A stretch of 64,000 nucleotides of DNA from the NCBI RefSeq assembly GCF_014647115.1, contig NZ_BMOO01000002.1, forward strand, positions 124,001 through 188,000, read 5' to 3'. Source of the stretch: Halarchaeum rubridurum. GTDB taxonomy: Archaea; Halobacteriota; Halobacteria; Halobacteriales; Halobacteriaceae. This document shows, in pieces, positions 34,727 to 43,023 of this stretch (position 1 is its first letter; the number at the start of each line of letters is the position of its first letter). A program made the position numbers and the translations under genes. The notes under the pieces were generated by a model. That model made no database searches and was not told the DNA's origin. It was given only the letters and a program-made list of their open reading frames with translations.

Positions 34727-36529
34727 CTAGTCGCGGCGTTGTGCGCCGTAGAGGTCGGCGTAGACGCCGTCGCCCTCCACGAGCTCCGCATGCTGGCCGG
34801 ATTCGACGACCCGGCCGTCCGCGAGCGCGTAGATGCGGTCGGCGTTGCGGACGGTCGAGAGCCGGTGGGCGACCGTGAGGACGACGTAGTCGCGCTCCAT
34901 CGACTCGATGGCGCGCTGGACGTCGCGTTCGAGCCGGGAGTCGAGGTCGCTCGTCGCCTCGTCGAGCACGAGCACGTCCGCGTCCGCGAGGAGGGCGCGG
35001 GCGAGCGCGACGCGCTGTTTCTGCCCGCCGGAGAGCCGGACGCCGTCGTCGCCGAGTCGCGTCTCGTACCCGTTCGGGAGGTCGTCGAGGAACTCGTCGA
35101 CGCGCGCGAGCTCGCAGACGCGTTCGAGGGCCGCGTCCGTCGCGTCGCGGTCGGCGAGCGTGAGGTTGTAGCGCAGCGTGTCGTCGAAGACGTACGGGTC
35201 CTGGCGGACGACGGCGACGTGCTCGCGCCACCCGTCGATGGGCATCTCGGTGATGGGCGTCCCGTTCGCGCGTATCGCGCCGCCGTCGGGGTCGTAGAGG
35301 CGCGCGAGGAGGGAGACGATGGTGGACTTCCCCGCGCCCGAGGAGCCGACGAACGCGACGAACTCCCCGGCCTCGACGGTGAAGCTCACGCCGTCGAGGA
35401 CCGGCGCGCCGTCGTCGTAGGCGAACGTCACGTCGTCGAACGACACCGAGGTCACGCGCTCGGGGACGGCCGCCGTCCCGTCGTCGGGTTCGGCGTGGCG
35501 GTCGAGCTCCTCGGTGAACGCCCGCGTGCGAACGAGGTGCGGGAGGTCGTTCTCGACCTGATAGCGGAGTTCGTGGGCGCGACTCGCCTTCGGGCCGAGG
35601 CGGAACGCCGCGAAGAGGAAGAGCCCGAGCGAGCCGAGGCTCAGTTCGGCGTACGTGAGCGCGGCGTAGACGAGACCGAAGACGGAGACGGCGACGGCGA
35701 ACTGATAGCAGTTCGTGATCGCCGCCTCGTTGCGCCGCAGGGTGATTCGGGCGTCGGTGTAGCGCTCGACCGCCGCGCGGAAGGTGTCGTACACCTCCTC
35801 GCGGAGGCCGAAGAGCCGGACGTCGCGGATGCCCTGTGTCCCGGCCTGAGCGGCCGACTGACGTTGCTCGTTCGCGTCCGCGACGGCCGCGCCGACGTCG
35901 TAGCCGGAGTCGACGACGCGGTGGACGACGAGCGTCACGCCCCCGAGGACGACGGCGGTGGCGACGGTGAGCGTCGGGGAGACGAGGAGCGCGATGAGTC
36001 CGTAGGCGAACGCGAGCATCGACTGCTCGACGAAGAGGACGACGCGTTTGATGACGCGGCCGGCGTAGAACGTCTGCGTGACGAGGGCGTTCAGCACGTC
36101 GTCGGAGCCCGCCTCGTCGTAGTAGGCGATGCGGGCGTCGAGGGCGCGCTCGAACGCGCGCAACTGGAGGTCCCGGACGTAGTACGTCCGCAGCGCCTCG
36201 CGGAGCCACGCGACGAGGAAGCTCGACGCGAAGCGGACGGCCATCACGACGGCGACGCCGGCGACGGCCGTGCCGAGCGTGAGCGGAACGCCGACCGCGC
36301 GGTACGCCCGGACGAAGAGGCCACCGATGCCGTCCGTCGCGGGCTGTCCCTCGGTGCCGACGAGCTCGATAATCGGGAGGATGAAGCTCAGCCCGACGCC
36401 TTCGAGGACCGCCGCGAGGAGGCCGAGGGCGACGATTCCGGCGGTGAGACGGGGGCTGTACGCGGCGACGCCGAGGAGCGCGTCGAGTTTCTCCCGGCGC
36501 GTCGCGCCCGGGGCGTCGTCGTCGCTCAT
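34727..36529 (-). CDS. ABC exporter, fused membrane and ATP-binding domains (MsbA-like)
   Basis: Protein of 600 residues, a half-transporter. Six membrane helices occupy about 25-320 (LTAGIVALGLLAAVLEGVGLSF as the first). The ATPase domain has Walker A GSSGAGKST, Q-loop VRQDPYVFDDTLRYN, signature LSGGQKQRVALARALL, Walker B VLVLDEATSDLD and switch His in VAHRL. It should work as a homodimer exporting lipids, glycolipids or other hydrophobic compounds. Its neighbours are glycosyltransferases, so a lipid-linked sugar is one candidate. The siderophore operon begins 1.4 kb away, so siderophore export is another possibility, but no iron box precedes this gene. ATG 36529 starts the acidic MSDDDAPG N-terminus. 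Confidence 0.9.
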   Translation of the reverse strand: MSDDDAPGATRREKLDALLGVAAYSPRLTAGIVALGLLAAVLEGVGLSFILPIIELVGTEGQPATDGIGGLFVRAYRAVGVPLTLGTAVAGVAVVMAVRFASSFLVAWLREALRTYYVRDLQLRAFERALDARIAYYDEAGSDDVLNALVTQTFYAGRVIKRVVLFVEQSMLAFAYGLIALLVSPTLTVATAVVLGGVTLVVHRVVDSGYDVGAAVADANEQRQSAAQAGTQGIRDVRLFGLREEVYDTFRAAVERYTDARITLRRNEAAITNCYQFAVAVSVFGLVYAALTYAELSLGSLGLFLFAAFRLGPKASRAHELRYQVENDLPHLVRTRAFTEELDRHAEPDDGTAAVPERVTSVSFDDVTFAYDDGAPVLDGVSFTVEAGEFVAFVGSSGAGKSTIVSLLARLYDPDGGAIRANGTPITEMPIDGWREHVAVVRQDPYVFDDTLRYNLTLADRDATDAALERVCELARVDEFLDDLPNGYETRLGDDGVRLSGGQKQRVALARALLADADVLVLDEATSDLDSRLERDVQRAIESMERDYVVLTVAHRLSTVRNADRIYALADGRVVESGQHAELVEGDGVYADLYGAQRRD

Positions 36530-36671
36530 GCGCCCGCCGGTCGAGCCCCGCGACGGCGGACGCACGCCCGCGTAGACGAAACGCCTTTGTCGCGTCCGGC
36601 GAAGGGTCCGATATTCGACTTCCCGCACATGCACGCGTTCACAGTCTGGGTGGGTTTCGGCCGGGGGAACT

Positions 36672-37775
36672 ATGAGGCTTGTCGATGAGGACGGCCGGCT
36701 GTTCGGCCGCGTCAACGTCGTCGACGCCGCCGTCGTCCTCGTCGTCCTCGCCGCCGTCGTCGCTGGCGCCGTCGCGGTCGTCCCGCTCGGTGGTGGGGGT
36801 GAGCCCGCGACGCGCTACGCGACCGTCGACCTCGGGACACAGTCGCCCGCGACGGCCGAGCGCATCGATGCCGGCGACCGCTCCGCGGACGAACGCGTCG
36901 TCGTCACGGACACGTACGTCGGTCCCGCCGGGGACGGCGCGAACGCGTCCGTCGTCGTCCGCGTTCGGGTGAACGGCACGCTGCGCGACGGCGGCGACGA
37001 ACGCGTCTTCGAGCGCGACGGCGAGCCGCTGCGCCGCGGCGATGGCTTCGCGTTCGAGACGTCGAGCTACGCCGTCGCGGGCGACGTCCTGCGCGTCGAG
37101 GAGGCGGGGACGACGCTGCCCGTGGGTTCGCTCCCGGTCCTCCTCGAAGCGACGCTGTCGCCGGCCACCGCGGACGCCGTCGCGGTCGGCGACGCGTTCC
37201 GACTCGACGACCGGCGGATCGCGCGCGTCACGGGCGTCACGACCGCCCCGGTCGAGAACGGGACGGCGCGGCGGGCGCTGCTCGGCGTGCGCCTGCACAC
37301 CCTGAACCGCTCCGGGAGCACGTACTTCGGGGCGACGCCCGTGCGGCTCGGCGGGTTGCTGCGCTTCGACACCGACCAGTACGCCCTGCGCGGGACGGTG
37401 ACGCGGTGGGGGAACGCCTCGCCGCCGGGATCGCCGACGACGACGACCGCGGTCGTCTCGCTCGCGGACGTCGACCCGGCGGTCGCGGACGGCCTCCGGG
37501 CCGGGCTGACCGAGCGCCGCGACGGCCGGACGACGGCGCGAATCACGGCCGTCCGCACGGAGAACGCGACGGTGGTGCTCACGAGCGACGACGGCCACAT
37601 CTACGAGCGCGAACACCCCGAGAACGTGGACGTCCACCTCACCGTCGACCTCCGGACGCGCGCGACCGCGGACGGCCTCCGGTTTCACACGCGCGCGCTC
37701 CGCGAGGGGACGCGCGTGACGTTCGACTTCCGGACGGTGACGGTCGACGGCACCGTCACGCGCATCCGCGGGTAG
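36672..37775 (+). CDS. DUF4330-family membrane-anchored protein
   Basis: Protein of 367 residues. The start MRLVDEDGRLFGRVNVVDAA followed by one membrane helix (VVLVVLAAVVAGAVAVVPL) is the hallmark of DUF4330 proteins. The rest is an extracellular region of about 320 residues rich in beta-strand patterns, with repeated units around ATVDLGTQSPATAER and HTLNRSGSTYFGATPVRLGG. Members are widespread in haloarchaea and cyanobacteria and have no known function. It diverges from the ABC exporter over 142 bases and ends 51 bases before iron box D. Confidence 0.8.
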   Translation: MRLVDEDGRLFGRVNVVDAAVVLVVLAAVVAGAVAVVPLGGGGEPATRYATVDLGTQSPATAERIDAGDRSADERVVVTDTYVGPAGDGANASVVVRVRVNGTLRDGGDERVFERDGEPLRRGDGFAFETSSYAVAGDVLRVEEAGTTLPVGSLPVLLEATLSPATADAVAVGDAFRLDDRRIARVTGVTTAPVENGTARRALLGVRLHTLNRSGSTYFGATPVRLGGLLRFDTDQYALRGTVTRWGNASPPGSPTTTTAVVSLADVDPAVADGLRAGLTERRDGRTTARITAVRTENATVVLTSDDGHIYEREHPENVDVHLTVDLRTRATADGLRFHTRALREGTRVTFDFRTVTVDGTVTRIRG

Positions 37776-37826
37776 GGGGCCGAAGCACCTCACACAATCG
37801 GTGCGCGGGTCCCGAGCGCAACCCTT

Positions 37827-37842
37827 TTCAGGTCAGCCTAAA
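37827..37842. promoter_or_regulatory. Iron-box palindrome D, TTCAGG-N4-CCTAAA (spacer TCAG)
   Basis: One mismatch from the consensus. It is the only candidate operator before the siderophore operon and lies 88 bases before ATG 37931. The box is followed by an A-rich run (CCTAAAAAATACTGG) and preceded by TTTT, so it overlaps the likely promoter. Confidence 0.7.
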
Positions 37843-37859
37843 AAATACTGGTGAGAACC

Positions 37860-37934
37860 GTGAACGGAGCATCGACACCGGCCCGTCGCGCCGGCGGGCG
37901 GCGAGCGGGTGGACGCACCCGCGGGGCGACATGA
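37860..37934 (+). CDS. Possible 24-residue leader ORF of the siderophore operon
   Basis: A short frame from GTG 37860 (or GTG 37851 nine bases earlier) ends in TGA at 37932-37934, which overlaps the ATG of the acetyltransferase gene as ATGA. The predicted peptide is Arg/Gly-rich and has no similarity I know. Only the promoter distance and the ATGA overlap support it. It could instead be untranslated leader. Confidence 0.2.
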   Translation: MNGASTPARRAGGRRAGGRTRGAT

Positions 37935-38512
37935 CCTGTCCCCGGGAGACCGTCGGGTCGACGTACAGCTACCGGACGGTCGCCGACTCGGGCGCCGAAC
38001 TCGGCTTCCGCGAGGTGTCGCTCGACCGGGACCTCGGTCGGCTACACGCGTGGCTGAACAGCGACCACGTGCTGCCCTACTGGCAGCAGGACGACCCGCT
38101 TCCCCAGGTCCGCGACACGATACGCGAACGCGCCGCCGACGAGACCCAGACGCTCTACGTCGGCTACCGCGACCACGTCCCGATGAGCTACTGGGAGTCC
38201 TACTGGGCGGCCCACGACCGCCTCGCCGACCACTACGACGCCGACCCCGGCGACCAGGGCATCCACCTGCTCATCGGCCCGACGGAGTACCTCGGACGTG
38301 GCTACGCCGCGCCGCTCATCCGCGCGATGGTCGACTTCCAGTTCCAACACCCCGAGACGACCCGAGTCGTCACGGAGCCGGACGCCCGCAACGAACGCGC
38401 CATCCGCGCGTTCGCGGCCGCGGGGTTCGAGCGCCGCGGCGAGATCGAGTTCCCCGACAAGACCGCCCAGTTCATGGTCCGAGAACGCGAGACGGGCGCG
38501 GCCGATGAGTGA
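37931..38512 (+). CDS. Siderophore-type N-acyltransferase (IucB-like, Acetyltransf_8 GNAT)
   Basis: Protein of 193 residues. The C-terminal GNAT domain carries the hallmarks of the siderophore acyltransferase branch (IucB, MbtK): IHLLIGPTEYLGRGYAAPLI with His112, TEPDARNERAIRAFAAAGF with Asp151, and the closing FPDKTAQF. His and Asp at these places act on the hydroxylamine substrate in characterised members. IucB acetylates N6-hydroxylysine to make a hydroxamate. This gene is the first in an operon with a flavin N-monooxygenase (eight-base overlap), the standard hydroxamate pair. The acyl donor and the amine (lysine, ornithine, diaminobutane or diaminopropane derivative) are not decided by sequence. 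Iron box D lies upstream. Confidence 0.85.
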   Translation: MTCPRETVGSTYSYRTVADSGAELGFREVSLDRDLGRLHAWLNSDHVLPYWQQDDPLPQVRDTIRERAADETQTLYVGYRDHVPMSYWESYWAAHDRLADHYDADPGDQGIHLLIGPTEYLGRGYAAPLIRAMVDFQFQHPETTRVVTEPDARNERAIRAFAAAGFERRGEIEFPDKTAQFMVRERETGAADE

Positions 38513-39869
38513 GGACGCGTACGACCTCGTCGGCGTCGGCGTCGGCCCGTTCAACCTCGGGCTCGCCGCCCTCCTCGACGACGTCGATGCGGACTGCGAC
38601 GCCGCCTTCCTCGAACAGCGTGCCGCGTTCGACTGGCACGAGGACATGCTCATCGAGGGAACGACGCTCGAAGTGCCGTTCCTCGCCGACCTCGTCACGA
38701 TGGTCGACCCGACGAACCCGTACAGCTACCTCAACTATCTGCGCGCACAGAACCGCCTCTACGAGTTCTACTTCTACGAGGAGTTCTTCCTCCCGCGTCG
38801 CGAGTACAACGACTACTGTCGGTGGGTGGCCGAGCGCCTCCCGTCGCTTCGCTTCGGCCGACGCGTCACCGAAATCGGCGTCGCAGCGGACGGCGAGACG
38901 TATCGGCTCGCGGCCGTCGACCCCGAGACGGGCGAGCGCGAGACGTACCTGGCGGAGAACGTCGTCGTCGGCATCGGCACGCGCCCGCACGTCCCGGACC
39001 GGTTCGCGGACGTCCTCGGCGACGACGTCTTCCACACGGCGAGCTACCTCGGCAACCGGGAGCGGTGTCTGGACGCCGAGCGCGTCACGGTCGTCGGCTC
39101 CGGGCAGAGCGCCGCCGAGGTCGTCCGCGACCTCCTCGAACGCCAGCCCGAGGGCGGCTACGCGCTCGACTGGCTCACCCGCTCGCGCGGCTTCTTCCAG
39201 ATGGCCGACGCCAAGCTCGGCCACATGATCTACACGCCCGACTACACGGACTACTTCTACGACCTCGATCAGGAGACGAAGGACGAACTCCGTGAGGGTC
39301 AGGACCTCCTCTACAAGGGAATAGACGAGCGCACGAGCGCCGAAATCTACGACCTGCTCTACGAGGGGTCGGTGGGCGACGCCGAGCCTGACGTCGGGAT
39401 GCTCGCCGCGACCGAGGTGCGCGAACTCGGTCCCGCGCCCGACGGCGAGGGGTACGCCCTCCTCTGCGAGCAGTGGCAGGAGAACGAGCGTTTCGTCCAG
39501 GAGAGCGACGTCGTCGTCCTCGGGACGGGGTACGAGCGCGTCGAGCCGCCGTTCGCCGCGGGGCTCGCCGACCGCCTCGCGCGCGACGACGCGGGGCGAC
39601 TCGACGTCACCCGCGACTTCCGGCTGACGGGGACGGACCTCCCCGGGGAACTCTACGTCCAGAACGCCGAAATCCACACGCACGGAATCAACGCGCCCGA
39701 CCTCGGGCTCGGTCCGTACCGGAACGCGGTGATCCTCGACGACCTGCTCGCCGACTCGCCCTACGGCACCGAACTCGCCGACGTCTTCCAGAGCTTCTCC
39801 GTCGACGACTACCTCGAACGCCGCGAGAGCGCCCGCCGGGTCGCGTCCCCCCCAAACCCCGACGCCTAG
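38505..39869 (+). CDS. Flavin-dependent amine N-hydroxylase (lysine/ornithine N-monooxygenase, IucD-like)
   Basis: Protein of 454 residues, usual for the class. The FAD site is GVGVGPFNLGLAALL near residue 9, and HEDMLIEGTTLEVPFLADLV with DPTNPYSYLNYL matches the conserved substrate-side region. The NADPH site is VVGSGQSAAEVVRDLL near 190, and VVLGTGYERVEPPF is the DxxxL/FATGY-type C-terminal motif. The enzyme adds oxygen to a primary amine side chain, giving an N-hydroxy amine that the IucB-like enzyme can acylate. Haloarchaeal and bacterial IucD act on lysine, but diamine hydroxylases look alike, so the substrate is open. The stop is one base before the next gene. Confidence 0.9.
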   Translation: MSEDAYDLVGVGVGPFNLGLAALLDDVDADCDAAFLEQRAAFDWHEDMLIEGTTLEVPFLADLVTMVDPTNPYSYLNYLRAQNRLYEFYFYEEFFLPRREYNDYCRWVAERLPSLRFGRRVTEIGVAADGETYRLAAVDPETGERETYLAENVVVGIGTRPHVPDRFADVLGDDVFHTASYLGNRERCLDAERVTVVGSGQSAAEVVRDLLERQPEGGYALDWLTRSRGFFQMADAKLGHMIYTPDYTDYFYDLDQETKDELREGQDLLYKGIDERTSAEIYDLLYEGSVGDAEPDVGMLAATEVRELGPAPDGEGYALLCEQWQENERFVQESDVVVLGTGYERVEPPFAAGLADRLARDDAGRLDVTRDFRLTGTDLPGELYVQNAEIHTHGINAPDLGLGPYRNAVILDDLLADSPYGTELADVFQSFSVDDYLERRESARRVASPPNPDA

Positions 39870-39870
39870 C

Positions 39871-41775
39871 ATGGTCGGGCTCTCGGGGGTCGTCGGTGCG
39901 GATGCCGGCGCGGTCGAGGTCGACACCGTCCCCGCCACCGTCGACGACGAGGTGCGCGCCACCCACCGGGCGGACGGCGTCGCGGTCCGCACGGCGTTCC
40001 ACCGAGGCGCGAGCGTCGAACAGCCCGTCACCGCGCCCGACGGCGCGCTCGTCTGGGTCTGGGGCGAGGTGTACGCCGTCGGGACGGGCGACGACCGCGA
40101 GCGCGTCGACCCGCGCGAGACCGCGCGCGTCTGCGCCGCCGAATCGGCCGCGCACGGCCGGTCGTTCCCCGACCGCCTCGACGGGGAGTTCGCCGGCGTC
40201 CGCTACGACCCCGAGACGGGGCGCGCCACGCTCTTCACGGACCGCCTCGGCGCGCGCCCGCTCTACTACGCCGTGGGCGACGACGCCCTCGCCTTCTCGA
40301 CGAGCGTCCAGCGCGTCCCGGAGGTCGACGGCGCGACGTTCGCCTTCGATTCCGACTTCCTCGCCGAGTACCTCTACGCGCGCCGGACGTTCGGCGCGCG
40401 GACGCCGATAGCGGGAGTCGACCAGCTCGCGCCCGCGACGACCGTCGCGTACGACCCGACGGACGGTCGTCTCGACGAGCGGCGCTACTGGGCGCCCCGA
40501 TACCGGCCGGTGGAGCGCCCGCTCTCGCACTACGTGGACGAGCTCGCGGAGCGCTTCGCGGCCGCCGTCGCCGACCGCACGGCGGACGACCGGACCGCGG
40601 GCCTGCTGTTGAGCGGCGGGAGCGACTCGCGGGCGGTGCTCGCGGCCGCGGGAACGGACGCGCGCGCTGGCGTGGGAGCGGACGCGACGGAGAGCGAGAG
40701 CACGAGCGCGGGCCGAGGGGAGCGTATCCGCACCTACCACATGAACGACGGGTGGAACCGCGAGGCGCGAATCGCGCGGCGCATCGCCGACGCGGCGGAC
40801 GCGCCGTTCACGCTCCTCGAACGCGGGCCGTCGTACCACGAGACGCTCCTGGAGCGCGCCGCGCCGATTCAGGAGTTCATCGGACCGTTCAACACCGGGC
40901 ACGCGCTCGGGTTCGCGGACCGGCTCGCGGGCGACGTCGACGTCCTGCTCACCGGCCTCTACAGCGACTCGCTCTTCGGGCCGTGGAGTATCCCCTCACC
41001 CGAGATTCCGCTGCCGTACGGCGCGAGCCTCCCGCTCCCCCTCGCCGACCTCCCCGGAAGCGTCGACGAGTACGCCGCCGCGCAGGCGGCCTCGCAGCCG
41101 GCGCGCGACCCGGACTACCTCGACGCGCCGCCGCTCGCCGACCTCGTTCGCGAGCACGTCCGCGAGGGCGTCACGTCGCTCGACCACCACGGCGTCGTCC
41201 ACCCGGACGTCGAGTCTCTCGTCCTGAGCGAGTTCTACTACCCGATCACGAACGGCATCGGCTTCGACCTCTACAGCGCGCTCCAAATCGCACCGACGCG
41301 CAACCCCTTCCTCGACCGGCGGCTCGTCGACCTCCACCTCGAAATCCCCCTGCGATACCGCCTCAGACACGACCTCGTCGCGCTCGCGCTCGAACGCCTC
41401 GACGAGGCGCTGGCGGCGATTCCGCACCCGAGCACGCGACTCCCGCTCACCGCGCCGCACCTCGCGCACGTCGCCGCCGCGCCCGCGTCGAGTCTCGTCG
41501 ACAGGCTCCGCGACGGCGGCGACTCGTATCTGACGTGGGGGCCGTGGCAGGACAAGGACGCGTTGCTCCGCGGGCACGACTTCGTCGGCGACGCGCTCCG
41601 CGAACACGACGCCGTCCTCCGCGGGCTCCCGGGCGTCGACGCCGACGCCGCGTGGGAGACGTATCGGCGTCACCGCGCGGGCGAGGTCGACGCGGCCGAG
41701 GAGCTCTATCGCCTCCTCACGGTCGCGTCGATGCCGATGGCGGCGCGACTCGTCGGCGACGGCGGCGAAAAGTAG
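39871..41775 (+). CDS. Asparagine-synthetase-like ATP-dependent amide ligase without glutaminase cysteine
   Basis: Protein of 634 residues with two domains. Residues 1-200 have the Ntn-hydrolase fold of asparagine synthetase B (GATase_7-like: LDGEFAGVRYD, FTDRLGARPLYYA), but the catalytic Cys2 of MCG is replaced (MVGLSGVVG), so it cannot use glutamine. Residues 215-634 form the synthetase domain with the PPi-loop LLLSGGSDSRAV at 246-256, which activates a carboxylate with ATP. Loss of Cys is also seen in beta-lactam synthetase and lasso-peptide cyclase, which join an amine to an activated acid. As third gene in the hydroxamate operon, it is the best candidate for assembling hydroxamate units by amide bonds. 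Substrates are unknown, and I know of no described siderophore route that uses this enzyme type. Confidence 0.8.
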   Translation: MVGLSGVVGADAGAVEVDTVPATVDDEVRATHRADGVAVRTAFHRGASVEQPVTAPDGALVWVWGEVYAVGTGDDRERVDPRETARVCAAESAAHGRSFPDRLDGEFAGVRYDPETGRATLFTDRLGARPLYYAVGDDALAFSTSVQRVPEVDGATFAFDSDFLAEYLYARRTFGARTPIAGVDQLAPATTVAYDPTDGRLDERRYWAPRYRPVERPLSHYVDELAERFAAAVADRTADDRTAGLLLSGGSDSRAVLAAAGTDARAGVGADATESESTSAGRGERIRTYHMNDGWNREARIARRIADAADAPFTLLERGPSYHETLLERAAPIQEFIGPFNTGHALGFADRLAGDVDVLLTGLYSDSLFGPWSIPSPEIPLPYGASLPLPLADLPGSVDEYAAAQAASQPARDPDYLDAPPLADLVREHVREGVTSLDHHGVVHPDVESLVLSEFYYPITNGIGFDLYSALQIAPTRNPFLDRRLVDLHLEIPLRYRLRHDLVALALERLDEALAAIPHPSTRLPLTAPHLAHVAAAPASSLVDRLRDGGDSYLTWGPWQDKDALLRGHDFVGDALREHDAVLRGLPGVDADAAWETYRRHRAGEVDAAEELYRLLTVASMPMAARLVGDGGEK

Positions 41776-41794
41776 TCGAGACGACGGACCGAGA

Positions 41795-41810
41795 GCGGGT
41801 TCGCGCCCGC
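41795..41810. terminator. Possible hairpin between convergent genes
   Basis: GCGGG, six-base loop, CCCGC, then a pyrimidine-rich run with several T residues, 20 bases after the ligase stop. It could end the siderophore operon transcript. The stem is short and the DNA is GC-rich throughout, so chance is a fair alternative. Confidence 0.3.
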
Positions 41811-41874
41811 GCTTTCGTCTCCGTTCCCGTTTCCGTTCCCGTTCCCGTCCGCATCCCCGTTCTCGTCCCCGTCA
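41811..41874. repeat. Degenerate pyrimidine-rich hexamer repeat (TTCCCG-like)
   Basis: About ten imperfect copies of a T/C-rich hexamer (CCGTTC, CCGTTT, CCGTCC and similar) fill the gap between the siderophore ligase gene and the convergent ABC transporter ATPase gene. The run continues three bases into the last codons of the ATPase gene. It may have grown by slippage and may help end transcription from either side. Confidence 0.6.
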
Positions 41875-43020
41875 GCGTTCGAACCACTGGAGCGGGTGGT
41901 CCGCGACGACGTCGACGGTGACGGGCTGACCGACCTCGAAGAGCTCCGTGTGGTTGTGCATGCAGCGGACGCTGTCGCCCTCGGTGGTCTCGACGCGATA
42001 GACGAACGACGGGCCCTGATACTGGCGCTGCGTGAGACGACCGTCCGCGGTCGTCCCGTCGGCGGCGGGGCGTGCCTGCAGGTCGTCGGGGCGGACGAGC
42101 ACGTCGACCGTCGTGCCGTCGGGGAGGTCGAGTCCGGGGAAGTGCGTGGCGTCGAGGCGGCCGATGTCGGTCTCGACGGCGTCGCCGTCGACGCGGCCCG
42201 TGAGGAAGCCGGCCTGCCCGAGGAAGGACGCGACGAAGCGCGACGACGGGCGCTCGAAGATTCGCTCGGGGCGGCCGATCTGCTGGAGGCGGCCGTCGTT
42301 CATCACGCCGACGCGGTCGGCGATGGAGAGCGCCTCCTCCTGGTCGTGCGTCACCCAGATGGCGGTGACGCCGGTCTCGTCGATGATGCGGCGCATCTCC
42401 TCGCGCATCGAGACACGGAGCGCGACGTCGAGGTTCGAGAGCGGTTCGTCAAGGAGGAGGACGTCCGGCTCGGGGGCGAGCGAGCGCGCGAGCGCGATAC
42501 GCTGTTTCTGCCCGCCGGAGAGTTCCTCGGGGTGGTGGTCGGCGTGGTCGCCGAGGCCGACGAGGTCGAGCAGTTCGTCGACGCGCGCCTCGCGCTCCGC
42601 GGCCGGCCGGTCGCCGATGCCGAACGCGACGTTCTCGGCGGCGCTCAGGTGGGGGAAGAGCGCGAAGTCCTGGAAGACGAGGCCGATGTCGTGCTCCTCG
42701 GGCGGGACGAAGACGCCGCCCTCGGGGTCGGCGAGCGTCCGGTCGTCGAGGGTTATCGTGCCGGCGTCGGCGCGTTCGAGGCCCGCGACCATCCGCAGGG
42801 TCGTGGTCTTGCCACAGCCCGAGGGGCCGAGGAGCGCGAGGATTTCGCCGTCGGCCACGGACATCGAGAGGGCGTCGACGGCGGTCTCGGGGCCGTACGT
42901 CTTCGTGAGCCCGGAGAGGTCGAGGACGGTCCCCGTGGCCGCGGCGTCGTCGGCGTCGCTGTCGTCCGCTGCGGGCGATGCGTCGGATGCGTCGGTGCGG
43001 TTGTGAGTCGTGCGTGACAT
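41872..43020 (-). CDS. ABC transporter ATP-binding protein, ferric-iron type (FbpC-like)
   Basis: Protein of 382 residues. After an acidic N-terminal extension of about 30 residues comes the nucleotide-binding domain: Walker A GPSGCGKTT, Q-loop LVFQDFALFPHLSAAENV, signature LSGGQKQRIALARSLA, Walker B VLLLDEPLSNLD and switch His in THDQEEA. A C-terminal TOBE-type domain (about 280-382) ends with VRCMHNHTELFEVGQPVTVDVV. This architecture is shared by iron(III), spermidine/putrescine and thiamine importers. Gene order (binding protein, fused permease, ATPase) and iron box E before the first gene favour iron. The acidic extension is probably a halophilic addition. Confidence 0.9.
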   Translation of the reverse strand: MSRTTHNRTDASDASPAADDSDADDAAATGTVLDLSGLTKTYGPETAVDALSMSVADGEILALLGPSGCGKTTTLRMVAGLERADAGTITLDDRTLADPEGGVFVPPEEHDIGLVFQDFALFPHLSAAENVAFGIGDRPAAEREARVDELLDLVGLGDHADHHPEELSGGQKQRIALARSLAPEPDVLLLDEPLSNLDVALRVSMREEMRRIIDETGVTAIWVTHDQEEALSIADRVGVMNDGRLQQIGRPERIFERPSSRFVASFLGQAGFLTGRVDGDAVETDIGRLDATHFPGLDLPDGTTVDVLVRPDDLQARPAADGTTADGRLTQRQYQGPSFVYRVETTEGDSVRCMHNHTELFEVGQPVTVDVVADHPLQWFER

Positions 43021-43023
43021 GGA

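Noticed and set aside
34727-36529. ABC exporter as a member of the iron regulon and siderophore exporter
   Set aside because: It has no TTTAGG-N4-CCTAAA site before it, and its nearest neighbours are glycosyltransferases. The possibility is noted but not claimed.
39871-41775. Calling the gene a true asparagine synthetase (asnB)
   Set aside because: The first residues are MVGLSG, so the catalytic Cys2 needed for glutamine use is missing, and the gene lies in a siderophore operon.
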